From assembly GCF_001857965.1 (NCBI RefSeq), contig NZ_CP017774.1, positions 1,054,001 to 1,118,000 on the forward strand: DNA of 64,000 nt, read 5' to 3'. Below are positions 8,810-18,189 of this stretch, in pieces (position 1 is the stretch's first letter; every line of letters starts with the position of its first letter). The DNA is from Flavobacterium commune (GTDB lineage: Bacteria > Bacteroidota > Bacteroidia > Flavobacteriales > Flavobacteriaceae). A program made the position numbers and the translations under genes. A model generated the notes under the pieces. The model was not told the DNA's origin. It saw nothing but the letters and a program-made list of their open reading frames with translations, and ran no database searches.

Positions 8810-8817
8810 TATCTTTG
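8810..8817 (+). promoter_or_regulatory. -7 element of the RluB gene
   Basis: TATCTTTG in the context ACTATCTTTGCAC fits the TAnnTTTG consensus. The -33 region is weaker (TTA at 8791). The transcript would have a roughly 45-nt leader containing a small GGCC-N6-GGCC hairpin (8827-8840). Confidence 0.55.
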
Positions 8818-8868
8818 CACACTCGAGGCCATTAAAGGCCGAACAGACGAAGTAAATTATAGAATATT

Positions 8869-9807
8869 ATGAATAATAAGGAAGGCAACAATAAAAGAGG
8901 AGGTTCCAGACCTAATAGCTCCAGACCAAGTTCTAACAAGCCAACCCGAGGCGGAGCCGAGCGGAGCGGAGCTAAACCTGCAATGCCAAAAAGAGCGCAA
9001 GGCCCTAAAAAAGTAAAACCGAATACAAAAGCTGCTGAAGCTCCTGCAAATAAAGTTGAGAAAAAGCCAAATCCGACGGCTAAAAGACCAAAAGCAAAAG
9101 ACGAAATTCGTTTGAATAAATACATTTCAAATTCAGGTGTCTGTTCTCGTCGTGATGCAGATATTTACATTCAATCAGGAAATGTAAAAGTAAACGGCGT
9201 TCCGGTTACCGAAATGGGTTATCTGGTAAAACCCGGTGATGATGTAAATTTTGACGGAGTAAAATTAACCCCGGAGAAAAAAGTGTACATTTTGCTTAAC
9301 AAACCTAAAAACTTTACTACAGCTCTTGACGAAGGTCAGGAATACAGAAATGTATTGGAACTGGTAAAAGGCTCTACAACAGCTAAAATTGCAGCTGTAG
9401 GACGCATGGATAAAAATACCACTGGATTATTATTGTTCACCAATGATACCGACATGATTAGAAAATTTACCTTACCTAATCAAAAATCATCTAAAATATA
9501 CCAGGTTTCTCTTGACAAAAACCTGAAATTTGAAGATTTAGAAAAAATCAACAAAGGATTAGTTTTAGACGGACACCGTGTTTTTGTTGAAGAAGTAAGC
9601 TACATTGAAGGAGAAGCAAAAAGCGAAATTGGATTGAAATTAAAAACTTCAAACGTAAAAGTAGTTCGCGCCATTTTTGAACATTTCGAATATGATGTAT
9701 TGCGTATTGACCGTGTTGCTTTTGCAGGTTTGACTAAAAAGAACTTACCTAGAGGAAACTGGAGATTACTTACCGAACAGGAGATTATCAATCTGAAAAA
9801 CGTTTAG
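8869..9807 (+). CDS. Pseudouridine synthase, RsuA/RluB family
   Basis: A 312-residue rRNA-modifying enzyme. Residues 1-80 are a disordered tail rich in Lys, Arg, Pro, Ala, Asn and Ser (for example GGSRPNSSRPSSNKP). Residues about 82-125 form an S4 RNA-binding domain (LNKYISNSGVCSRRDAD, VKVNGVPV). The catalytic domain follows, with GRMDKNTTGLLLFTND in which Asp181 is the expected nucleophile, then GNWRLLTEQEI at the end. RluB-type enzymes modify helix 80 of 23S rRNA, but RsuA or RluE/F specificity cannot be excluded. The basic tail is common in Bacteroidota homologues. A GC-rich GGAGC-repeat patch at about 8949-8971 encodes part of the tail. Confidence 0.92.
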   Translation: MNNKEGNNKRGGSRPNSSRPSSNKPTRGGAERSGAKPAMPKRAQGPKKVKPNTKAAEAPANKVEKKPNPTAKRPKAKDEIRLNKYISNSGVCSRRDADIYIQSGNVKVNGVPVTEMGYLVKPGDDVNFDGVKLTPEKKVYILLNKPKNFTTALDEGQEYRNVLELVKGSTTAKIAAVGRMDKNTTGLLLFTNDTDMIRKFTLPNQKSSKIYQVSLDKNLKFEDLEKINKGLVLDGHRVFVEEVSYIEGEAKSEIGLKLKTSNVKVVRAIFEHFEYDVLRIDRVAFAGLTKKNLPRGNWRLLTEQEIINLKNV

Positions 9808-9831
9808 TTTTTTCGTTTTACAAAAACAAAG

Positions 9832-9869
9832 AACCGCTTCAAATTAAGTTTTGAGGCGGTTTTTTTTTG
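9832..9869 (+). terminator. Rho-independent terminator after the pseudouridine synthase gene
   Basis: AACCGCTTCAAA and TTTTGAGGCGGTT pair (one G-U) around a short loop and are followed by nine T. This is the end of the housekeeping cluster. Confidence 0.85.
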
Positions 9870-9894
9870 TTGAGTTAACACCTGATTTTCACGA

Positions 9895-9929
9895 ATAAAA
9901 AAGCCGTCCCGATGACTATCGGGACGGCT
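9895..9929 (-). terminator. Rho-independent terminator of the FAS1-SusCD operon
   Basis: Perfect 12-bp arms AGCCGTCCCGAT (9902-9913) and ATCGGGACGGCT (9918-9929) flank a 4-nt loop. On the minus strand a T-run follows (A-run 9897-9902 on the plus strand). It lies 30 bp past the last SusD stop. Confidence 0.88.
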
Positions 9930-9958
9930 AATTCACTACAAATTATTCAATCTATATA

Positions 9959-11713
9959 TTACCATTTAAATGGCAGGTACCAATTACTAGGATTCATTAA
10001 TTTAGCTCTCACTTCGTCTGCTTTAGCATTTCCGTCTTTGCTCAATTTATCATAGATTTTATCGGCCAAGAAGGAAGGATCATTTCTTCGTCTGGCAATA
10101 CGCACTAAATCTTCCCAACGGTTTCCTTCGTAAGCTAGCTCTAAAGCAGCCTCATTAATAATATTATTCTCAGTAGTAATTACATCATCACCAATTGCAC
10201 CAACCGACTCTAATCTAGCACGTCCTCTCACCCCTGTATTACGATGCCAAGGTGCTCTGTAGTTAGGAAAATCTCCTTGTCGAGCATCAAAATCATACGG
10301 AAAGGGCTCTTTAGTCTGCTGTATATCAGTCACATCTGTAGGAATAGTACCTGAAGGACTATAAGCTGCCTTAATCCCTTGATTTAAAAGAGCATAAGCA
10401 ATTTTTTGCTGATTATCTCTATTTGCCGCTTCAGCATAACGCAAATGCAACTTAGCCGCACGATACAAAAACCAATCTCCGTTTCTTTTAAACTGATCTG
10501 CAGCTCCTTCAAATTTATAGATATACTTCATAATTACAGGATCTCCAGCTACCATTCTATAAGTAAACTTTGGACCACGTGCATCATAAGGATAACCAAA
10601 TACAGAACCAAAAACCTGATTATTAGAATTCCATAAATCAATTGCACGTTGAGATGGTTTGGCTAAATAATCTCCTGATGTTTTAGAAAAGAAAGCAATA
10701 AATGGATTTGCAGGAGCAAAACTACTCTCAAAAGGCAATGACCAAATCCACTCTGAATTCCACAAGACATCTCTGGTTCTTCCAAAAATAGAACGCCATC
10801 CTTTAGTATTACTATCTACCAAGGTGGTTGCATCTGTCTCAAAATTTCTTAAATAACCCACAGCCAAATCCTCATTAGTAATAACCTCTGCAAATTTTAC
10901 ACGGTAATTATCTACGGTTTGTACACCACCAGCCGGCGTTTCTTCCATCACATTTTTGTAATGAGCAGCAGCCAACTGATAATTCCCTTTCCATAACTGC
11001 AAATCACCCAATAAACATTCCTTATTAATAAAGAATTTTCTGGTATCATAACCATCCACTGTTACCAACAAACTACTTTGTCCATCATAAATATTTTTAT
11101 AAGTTAAAGCTTCTGTAAAAGTGACCAATTGATCTAAAAGCTGATCAAAAGGAATTCTTGGATATTTATTGATGTTTTTAACGTCCTCAAGTGTTTCAAT
11201 TGGTTCTGTAATATAAGGCACACTACCAAAATGAATCCCTAATTGTAAATAAACCCAGGAACGAATACAAGCGATATCAGCATAACGCTGTTCATATTGT
11301 GATTGTGTAAATTTCTTATCGGCTAACATGATGTCAAAATTCTTTAAGGCATCATTACAATTTTGAATTACTTCATAAAATTGTTTAGGACTAATGTATG
11401 GGTTTTCTTCTGTAACATTATGCTCTGATAATTGCTCTAAATAAGGATTTGAATTCCTGGTAGTAGTCATCAAATCGGCACGCATCTCATTCAGAATAAC
11501 GTGTTTTTCCGCAAGAGCCATAAACTTACCATAAATACCTATTACGGCAGCATCAGCATCGTAAACATCACGATATAATTGATCACCTACAAGCTTATCT
11601 TCAGGTTGTACATCCAGATAGTCCTGGCATGAGCCAAAACTAAATAATAGTGCCATAACCGATACTATCGACACGATACTTTTTGTTGTTTTTGTTTTTA
11701 TTGTTGTTATCAT
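9959..11713 (-). CDS. SusD/RagB family outer-membrane lipoprotein (second pair)
   Basis: A 584-residue surface glycan-binding lipoprotein of the SusD/RagB family, the lid of a SusC transporter. It has a signal peptide with the lipobox FSFGSC (Cys about 29), then QDYLDVQPEDKL, the N-terminal TPR-like helices (DADAAVIGIYGKFMAL), a FYRAAKLHLRYAEAANR helix and the C-terminal ALELAYEGNRWEDLVRIARR with NWYLPFKW ending. It is the last gene of the seven-gene operon, 30 bp after its SusC partner. The ligand is unknown. It shares only general family features with the first SusD of the operon, so the two pairs probably carry different cargo. Confidence 0.95.
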   Translation of the reverse strand: MITTIKTKTTKSIVSIVSVMALLFSFGSCQDYLDVQPEDKLVGDQLYRDVYDADAAVIGIYGKFMALAEKHVILNEMRADLMTTTRNSNPYLEQLSEHNVTEENPYISPKQFYEVIQNCNDALKNFDIMLADKKFTQSQYEQRYADIACIRSWVYLQLGIHFGSVPYITEPIETLEDVKNINKYPRIPFDQLLDQLVTFTEALTYKNIYDGQSSLLVTVDGYDTRKFFINKECLLGDLQLWKGNYQLAAAHYKNVMEETPAGGVQTVDNYRVKFAEVITNEDLAVGYLRNFETDATTLVDSNTKGWRSIFGRTRDVLWNSEWIWSLPFESSFAPANPFIAFFSKTSGDYLAKPSQRAIDLWNSNNQVFGSVFGYPYDARGPKFTYRMVAGDPVIMKYIYKFEGAADQFKRNGDWFLYRAAKLHLRYAEAANRDNQQKIAYALLNQGIKAAYSPSGTIPTDVTDIQQTKEPFPYDFDARQGDFPNYRAPWHRNTGVRGRARLESVGAIGDDVITTENNIINEAALELAYEGNRWEDLVRIARRRNDPSFLADKIYDKLSKDGNAKADEVRAKLMNPSNWYLPFKW

Positions 11714-11743
11714 CTGTATGTTCTTTCTATAAAGAGTAAATAA

Positions 11744-14700
11744 TTAAAGCCCTAAACGCAATCCTAGTTGAACTGTTGTAAACTGAGGTGCTAAACCAAT
11801 ATCTGTTCCTTGTCCGAAAATAGACGAAGTTGCACTAAACTCAGGATCATATCCAAGGTATTTAGTAAAGGTAATCAGGTTATTTGCAGTTGCATAAAGC
11901 TTGATATACTTAACATAATTTGCATCATTTACTTTAAAATCATACCCTAATACCAAAGTTTTTAATCTTAGATAAGAACCATCTTCAATCCATCTGCTTG
12001 AAAATTCTGAATTCCCCATTGGATCTCCCCAAGCAGCTTTTGGAATATCCGTTTGCTGTCCTTCGGCTCTCCAACGATTAGCTACTGCGGCACTTTGATT
12101 TTCGTATCCACTCATTTTCTCTAAATTGTAACGCAATCCATTATAGATATCATTACCAATTGAAAAATTAAACAAGGCCTGAAGACTGAAACGTTTATAA
12201 GTTAAATTAGTTGAAAAACTACCTAATACATCCGGATTTGGATTACCTATTACCATACGGTCATTGTTATCAATAACTTTATCGTTATTAGTATCTACAA
12301 ATCGCATATCTCCTGCTGTAAAAGGAATTAACTCTCCATTAGTTAATCTTCGGTTCAAACCGGCTGCACTGGCTTCAGCAGTAGTACTATAAACACCTGC
12401 TGCTTTTAAACCGTAGAATAAATTAGCATCATTGCCAACTGATGTTAAATAAGTAGCACCTGCAAATTGAGTAAGGATGTCACCATTAGGCAAGCCTTGG
12501 ACTTCATTTTTATAACGGCTCACATTCACTCCTAAATCAAAAGTAAAATCAGTTGACTTAACAATACGAGCTTTTAATGATAAATCAGCTCCTATAGTAC
12601 GCATTGAAGCATTGTTAGAGGCTGCAAAATCAAAACCACTTGCATCACTAACCGTTTCATAGACAATCATATTCCTTGTTCTGTTAGAAAAAACATCGAT
12701 AGAAGCATTCAGTCTTTCGTTGAAAATACCTAAATCGGCACCAACATTAAATTTCTTAACAGTTTCCCATTGCAAGTTAGGATTAGCAATATTACCTCTT
12801 ACTATACCTTGCATCCCCAATAAATTTTGAGAGATATAATATTTTTGAGCTGTAAAATTTCCTATATCGTCATTTCCACTATGACCATAAGTAGCTCTCA
12901 ATTTTAAGTAATCAATAGCTTTTACATTCTTCATAAAACCTTCAGAAGATACTAACCAGGCTCCGGTTATAGATGTCATTAATGCATACTTATTAGCACC
13001 ATTGACTTTATCTCCAAATCTACTGGAACCATCAACAGCATAACTTGTAGTCAGGAAATATTTATTTCGATAATTATAATCAGCATTAGCATAAATATTC
13101 AACCAGTTCCATTCGCCTAAAACTCCCCCCACCTGACGTAGTAAGTTAGATCCAGCACCTACTGATGTAAAATCATCAGTTGATGAATTATACCCTAAAC
13201 CTAGGTCACTCTCTGATTTATTTCTTTGTGTTCTAACTCCAAAACGAACTTCAAGATTATGATCATTATTAAAATTTTTTAAATAATTAGCATAAGTATC
13301 TGTATAGAGACTATTATAAATTTGAATTTCACTTCCTGAACGGTTAGTACCAATAGCTGTAGGAAGAACAACATCAGCAACGCCTTGATCTGGAATAAAG
13401 AAAGATTCTCTTTCTTTATTGAGTGTTAATCCCAGAATAGTATTAATATCCCAAGACTTATTCAAAACATACTTGAATTTAAGATTTCCAAAAAAACGAT
13501 AGTTATTATTCCTTCCAAATCCATTAGTAAAAATAGCTTTCGGATTACCTACATTAAAATCATCCACATCAGCTAGGTTAGGAGAAACTTCTCCTGCATC
13601 ATTAATATCATTAACCGCTAAAAATGGTGATTTAGTCAATGCTAAATACAAAGGACTTGTTTTATAAGCAAAACCCTGATCCCATTGTTCCTGAACATTA
13701 TTGATAAAAGATAAATTAGCATCAACAGATAATTTGTTTGTTAATTTTAAAGCGGCATTTAAGCGCGTACTATATCTTTTAGTATTCACCTGATCGATAA
13801 TACCTTTGCTATCCAAATAACCTACTGATAAACCAAACTTAGCTATTTCATCTCCTCCGCGAATCTTAAGAAAATAATTCTGATTTACGCTAGGTTTAAA
13901 AACCTGATCCTGCCAGTTTGTGTTATTATGATATTTATAATATCCCGCTGAACCTACTTGATCATTCATATACGGCAAATTAGAAATCTGTACTGGTGAT
14001 AAACCACGTCCTAATTCTAATTGTGATAAATGTGTACGATACCCTTTAGCATCTAATAAAGGTAACTCATCCGGCGTTTGATTAACACTTCCATACATCG
14101 TAAAATCAATCTTAGTAGATAATTCTGTTGCACGAGTGGTAGTAATTTTAATTACTCCATTAGCTCCTTTAGTCCCATAAAGAGAGGAACCATCTTTTAT
14201 AACAGTTACATCTTCAATATCCTTAACATCAATATTACTTAAAGGAGAAGACATATTGTTTTGCAAAATACCTGATCCATAATCTTCGTCATCATAAATC
14301 ATTCCGTCAACAATAATTAAAGGTTTGTTAGTGGCATACAAAGAAGTAAATCCACGTAAAGACAAATAAGTACCGGCTCCAGGAGTTCCTGAATTCCTAA
14401 CTGTGCTTAAACCGGCTACTTTACCTTGAAGAAAACCACCTACTGATTCATTAACAGGAGCAGACCATTGATCATTTTTGAAATCAACAACACTTGCTGC
14501 AGTGGTGTTATTGTACTGCATTTTTTCTCCGGCAGCTAAATTGGCCATTTCATAAGCAGGAGCATAATGAGGCTCACTTAAAAATATTTCAATTCCTGAT
14601 TCTTGTCGTCTTAAAGCATAGACCTTAGTTTGAAAATTTTCGCCACTAATTTTAAGAACTGCTTCTAAATTAGGAACTTTAATATCAAAACTACCGTCAT

Positions 14701-14932
14701 CATGAGTAATGGCTGCCGAAAAACCATCGACAGCAACATTTATCCCTGATAAAGCGGATTTGGTTTTAGCACTTTTTACAACACCTTTTACTAAAATGCC
14801 TTTTGTTGTTTTATTTAAATTTGTCGTTGCAGTAGCAGTAGAATCCTGAACCTCCTGAGCGTACAGTGGTGTATAGAATTCCGCTGCAAAAAATAGGCTA
14901 ACAAGACAGCTTAGTTTTATAATTTTTAGCAT
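11744..14932 (-). CDS. SusC/RagA TonB-dependent transporter (second pair)
   Basis: A 1062-residue outer-membrane beta-barrel. The start is taken at 14932 (MLKIIKLSCLV), because the longer frame overlaps the previous gene and lacks a signal peptide. Layout: signal peptide; carboxypeptidase-regulatory-like domain (residues about 48-120); plug (GFLQGKVAGLSTVRNSGTPG, LIIVDGMIYDD, IKDGSSLYGTKGANGVIKI); and barrel to the C-terminal aromatic-rich end (FTTVQLGLRLGL). The segment between the N-terminal domain and the plug lacks the usual VVVGYG-type sequence seen in the third SusC of the window. It forms a pair with the following SusD gene. The substrate is unknown. Confidence 0.95.
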   Translation of the reverse strand: MLKIIKLSCLVSLFFAAEFYTPLYAQEVQDSTATATTNLNKTTKGILVKGVVKSAKTKSALSGINVAVDGFSAAITHDDGSFDIKVPNLEAVLKISGENFQTKVYALRRQESGIEIFLSEPHYAPAYEMANLAAGEKMQYNNTTAASVVDFKNDQWSAPVNESVGGFLQGKVAGLSTVRNSGTPGAGTYLSLRGFTSLYATNKPLIIVDGMIYDDEDYGSGILQNNMSSPLSNIDVKDIEDVTVIKDGSSLYGTKGANGVIKITTTRATELSTKIDFTMYGSVNQTPDELPLLDAKGYRTHLSQLELGRGLSPVQISNLPYMNDQVGSAGYYKYHNNTNWQDQVFKPSVNQNYFLKIRGGDEIAKFGLSVGYLDSKGIIDQVNTKRYSTRLNAALKLTNKLSVDANLSFINNVQEQWDQGFAYKTSPLYLALTKSPFLAVNDINDAGEVSPNLADVDDFNVGNPKAIFTNGFGRNNNYRFFGNLKFKYVLNKSWDINTILGLTLNKERESFFIPDQGVADVVLPTAIGTNRSGSEIQIYNSLYTDTYANYLKNFNNDHNLEVRFGVRTQRNKSESDLGLGYNSSTDDFTSVGAGSNLLRQVGGVLGEWNWLNIYANADYNYRNKYFLTTSYAVDGSSRFGDKVNGANKYALMTSITGAWLVSSEGFMKNVKAIDYLKLRATYGHSGNDDIGNFTAQKYYISQNLLGMQGIVRGNIANPNLQWETVKKFNVGADLGIFNERLNASIDVFSNRTRNMIVYETVSDASGFDFAASNNASMRTIGADLSLKARIVKSTDFTFDLGVNVSRYKNEVQGLPNGDILTQFAGATYLTSVGNDANLFYGLKAAGVYSTTAEASAAGLNRRLTNGELIPFTAGDMRFVDTNNDKVIDNNDRMVIGNPNPDVLGSFSTNLTYKRFSLQALFNFSIGNDIYNGLRYNLEKMSGYENQSAAVANRWRAEGQQTDIPKAAWGDPMGNSEFSSRWIEDGSYLRLKTLVLGYDFKVNDANYVKYIKLYATANNLITFTKYLGYDPEFSATSSIFGQGTDIGLAPQFTTVQLGLRLGL

Positions 14933-14954
14933 AACTATTTTTTTATAGAATATA

Positions 14955-16424
14955 TTATTTAAGAACAGGAACAAATTTCAAATAATCAAGAGTAAGCCCA
15001 CTAGTAGCAGTTGTAGCTCCACCTATTAAAGAGATGAGGTCAATATTACCCGCATCAGTTTTTGTAAATTGCCCTACAAGGATTTCATCATAATTGTTAA
15101 ATGGAATAATCGTAAGAGGAACTGCTTCAAAAAAATTAGCTACATCATAAGTACTACCTGTTAACACTATCGATCCTCCTATCCCTAATTTTTGTTGAAA
15201 AAGAGTAGCTGTTGTTCTGTCATTAACTGCTCTCCAATACACTTTGTATGTAGTACTATACATATCCTTTGCATTATATAAGAGCGTAAACTTACCTCTG
15301 GTAGGTGCTTGCACCATAATATCGTTAAACAGCATCCCTAAAGGATCTCTTCTATCACGATAAAGAATAGGGGTTCGCGACCCTATATAACCTGAATTTT
15401 TCTCTCCTTCAATTCTTGTAGTTACTAAACGTTTAGTAAGTGGAACATCAACTTTTTTCATGATATAGACAATACCATTACTTAAATGAATTTGTTGAGC
15501 AATCTGAGTTTTGTCTATTGGTACTTCAACTCCAAATCTTGAGGTTAAAGTGGCTGGTAATTCATCCAATTCATACTTTTTAGCAAAAGCCATATCTCTT
15601 AATGTAAAATATTGGGCATAAATAGCTGTAGAATCGATTGTTGGTTCATTTGAAGTTTTAATCAAATAAGGCTTCATTTTATTTACTTCATCTGTATAAC
15701 CTGTATCTTCCATTAAAAATAAAGTGTACAAATTATTCTCGTTATTCAAATTATAGACATTTCTTAAATAGGAATTGGTCAAAGAATCTGATAGGTACCC
15801 TGCACCTCTTTCTTCAGACAAGACTTTCGCAGCTAAATCTGAGGTATAAATACTAAAATCTTTTAAACTTGACAAATAAGCACTCATAGCAGAGTTGTCA
15901 ACCTGAGAATTAACATACTGCCAAATGTTTAATTTTGGTGTCAAGGCTTTGTCTATGATATGAAAAACACCATTAGCAGCATAATGATCCGCACTAACAA
16001 GTGTTGCATCATCAATCATAGTACTCCCTTTAAATATTAAATTTTTATTGCTAAACATCTTAATTCTCTCGTTCGGATTAGTTCTCTCCGAAGAATAAGC
16101 AGTTAGAGTAATATGATTAGCAACAAATGTTTTAAGTGCTTCCGGATTGTTTAATATCTCACTACCTACCTGAGACATAGCAGCATTAGTAGGAACAAAA
16201 ACAGTAAAAGTCCTAGATGAAGCTAATATTTCATCGTATCCGGTTTGAACCAACAATTCGGCAAACTGGGAAGTTTCAGATGTTTTGCTAATAGCTTCAT
16301 CAAGCGTAATTCCCAGATTAGCATCACCATTATCTATACGATCATCCCAAGGATTAGAGCATGAGATTATAGCTAGTGCGAAAACACTAGCTAATAACCT
16401 CCTATATTTATTTTTTAAAATCAT
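14955..16424 (-). CDS. Fasciclin (FAS1) domain lipoprotein, third of the operon
   Basis: A 489-residue putative surface lipoprotein with lipobox AIISCS (Cys about 22). A clear FAS1 domain covers residues about 48-175 (SQFAELLVQTGYDEILASS, TFTVFVPTNAAM, ANGVFHIIDKALTP). A second, degenerate FAS1-like unit runs to about 325 (SIYTSDLAAKVL, NGIVYIMKKVDVPLTKR). The last 165 residues look like a beta-sandwich (GKFTLLYNAKDMYSTTYKVYW). FAS1 domains elsewhere mediate adhesion and carbohydrate or matrix contact. It sits in the place where other Sus operons encode SusE/SusF-type glycan-binding proteins, so a surface-binding role is inferred. It is 22 bp before the second SusC. Confidence 0.83.
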   Translation of the reverse strand: MILKNKYRRLLASVFALAIISCSNPWDDRIDNGDANLGITLDEAISKTSETSQFAELLVQTGYDEILASSRTFTVFVPTNAAMSQVGSEILNNPEALKTFVANHITLTAYSSERTNPNERIKMFSNKNLIFKGSTMIDDATLVSADHYAANGVFHIIDKALTPKLNIWQYVNSQVDNSAMSAYLSSLKDFSIYTSDLAAKVLSEERGAGYLSDSLTNSYLRNVYNLNNENNLYTLFLMEDTGYTDEVNKMKPYLIKTSNEPTIDSTAIYAQYFTLRDMAFAKKYELDELPATLTSRFGVEVPIDKTQIAQQIHLSNGIVYIMKKVDVPLTKRLVTTRIEGEKNSGYIGSRTPILYRDRRDPLGMLFNDIMVQAPTRGKFTLLYNAKDMYSTTYKVYWRAVNDRTTATLFQQKLGIGGSIVLTGSTYDVANFFEAVPLTIIPFNNYDEILVGQFTKTDAGNIDLISLIGGATTATSGLTLDYLKFVPVLK

Positions 16425-16456
16425 TTCTATTTGATTAAAGTTATAATTGATGTATT

Positions 16457-18175
16457 TTAAGGTTGTTGGACTAAAGTACTCTTACCAGCAGCAAATTTTG
16501 GCCACAATTGATTCATTTCTACAGGACGGAATTCTGCAATATCAAACCATGATTGAGCCGAAAAATTCCCTTGACTTTGTAACATTAAAGTATGTCTTCC
16601 CGTAGTTGTTACATCTACTACACCTACTAATCTACAATTTACCCTGTTTGACCATGGTGAAGCATAACGCTTATATCCTTGAGATTCCAATACGGTTTCT
16701 GGAGTGTTTGCAGTATCAGTATTACCTCCCTCATGTAAGTTTACTTGTCTAGGCATTTCTATTCCATCAAAAAACACTTTCACATTCCCTAGTTTAGTGG
16801 CTTGCTGTCTATATGAAATCCAAATTTTATATCTTCCTTTAATAATAACTGGTGTTTTAAAAGCAACATTCTGAGCATTTGCATCTCTAAAACGGAAAAT
16901 TTCACAAACATCTGCTCCCCAGCATCCGGCAATACCACTTGTTATACCAGTACCATCTGCTGCTTTATTATAGGCTATATAAGCATTTGCATCACTTGCT
17001 TTACCATCCCAAGTAACATCAATACCTGCGTTGTCAACTGTAAGTTTTTCATAGGCTGCACCAGGTTTTTTCCAAAAAGCGGTTAATCTTCTGAATTCGG
17101 CTATATCAGTAAACTCAAAATATACCGGAGCAGGTACACGTTTTTTAATCGCCATATTCCCTTCTACATAATGCAACACTCCATTAGATGCTGTTACATC
17201 ACTTACACTTCTATCTATAGCAACCCCTTTTTCTAATACTCCATTAAAGATATCTTCATTTAATAATATAGTATCTTTACTCAACTTTGTACTAATTACT
17301 TCTAAAGGAGCTTTTGTAACTAAAGAAGGTGTTATAGCAATATCAGCCAGATACTGTAATCTTGGCAAAACACGGTAGCTAACAAACAAATTCAAACTGT
17401 CTTTTAAATCCAACGGATTATTCAAATGACTGTATCTGCTTTTTAGTTGATCTAAAGTAGTATATCCTGCTGCTTCAAAAACTTCATTAGTTTGAGCTAA
17501 AACAGTTAAATAACTATCAATATCAGTCTTGTCTGTCAAAGGTTGGTTTAATGTTTCAAACCATCCTGTTGCCTTTAAAACCTCTGTAAATAAGGAAAGG
17601 TTGGGATCAGCTTCAATAGTTTGTGCCAATGTTTTATCAGCTACACGCAATACTTTATCAATAACATGGACTACTCCATTTCCTAATTCAATATTAGAAG
17701 CTATTATGCTTGCATCTTTATTTACAGTTGTAGAAGAAACTCCGTTTTTATTTGAAGCTCCTGTTACTAAATATTGACCATACAAACTAGGCGTCGCTAT
17801 TTTACCATCAGTAAAAGAAGTCGTATTTACTTTTTGATCTAAAATATGCAGCATAGCAATATTTTGTAAATCAGTCATTGGAACCTGACTCAATGAAGTA
17901 GCTCCTACATCATTCAAATAAGCTTGTACAGCAGCATTATTGGGAATAAAAATGGTGTAAGTTCCATAAGTATTCATAAAGGAAGCATAATTAGTAATAT
18001 CCAGAATTTCTAAAAACATAGAGTAATCCGGATTTTCTCTTAGATATTCAGTTATATTAAGAGTTTCATCGGTCGTTTCTTTTATTTTTTGTTCAGAACA
18101 ATTTTGAAACACTAAAGCTATTAAAAAAACTAAAGTAAGTCTCAACAGGCTAGGTAATCTTAGTAATCTTTTCAT
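16457..18175 (-). CDS. Fasciclin (FAS1) domain lipoprotein with C-terminal beta-sandwich
   Basis: A 572-residue putative lipoprotein (lipobox VFQNCS, Cys about 26). FAS1 unit 1 spans about residues 48-190 (YSMFLEILDITNYASFM, TYTIFIPNNAAVQAYL, GNGVVHVIDKVLRV). Unit 2 spans about 195-345 (LSLFTEVLKATGWFETL, SNGVLHYVEGNMAIKKR). Residues about 355-570 form a predicted beta-rich module (YKIWISYRQQATKLGNVKVFFDG, TTGRHTLMLQSQG, SWFDIAEFRPV) that resembles carbohydrate-binding modules in its ligand-face style, but I cannot assign it to a numbered family. It is encoded 14 bp after the first SusD and 32 bp before the next FAS1 gene. Confidence 0.83.
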   Translation of the reverse strand: MKRLLRLPSLLRLTLVFLIALVFQNCSEQKIKETTDETLNITEYLRENPDYSMFLEILDITNYASFMNTYGTYTIFIPNNAAVQAYLNDVGATSLSQVPMTDLQNIAMLHILDQKVNTTSFTDGKIATPSLYGQYLVTGASNKNGVSSTTVNKDASIIASNIELGNGVVHVIDKVLRVADKTLAQTIEADPNLSLFTEVLKATGWFETLNQPLTDKTDIDSYLTVLAQTNEVFEAAGYTTLDQLKSRYSHLNNPLDLKDSLNLFVSYRVLPRLQYLADIAITPSLVTKAPLEVISTKLSKDTILLNEDIFNGVLEKGVAIDRSVSDVTASNGVLHYVEGNMAIKKRVPAPVYFEFTDIAEFRRLTAFWKKPGAAYEKLTVDNAGIDVTWDGKASDANAYIAYNKAADGTGITSGIAGCWGADVCEIFRFRDANAQNVAFKTPVIIKGRYKIWISYRQQATKLGNVKVFFDGIEMPRQVNLHEGGNTDTANTPETVLESQGYKRYASPWSNRVNCRLVGVVDVTTTGRHTLMLQSQGNFSAQSWFDIAEFRPVEMNQLWPKFAAGKSTLVQQP

Positions 18176-18189
18176 GACTTAAAAATTTT

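Noticed and set aside
8832..9125. Open frame of 97 codons with Leu/Gly-rich, membrane-like peptide on the minus strand
   Set aside because: It is the complement of the Lys/Pro/Ala-rich tail of the pseudouridine synthase, and the hydrophobic look is an antisense artefact.
14933..14974. Longer N-terminus for the second SusC
   Set aside because: It would overlap the preceding FAS1 gene and place a charged stretch before the signal peptide.
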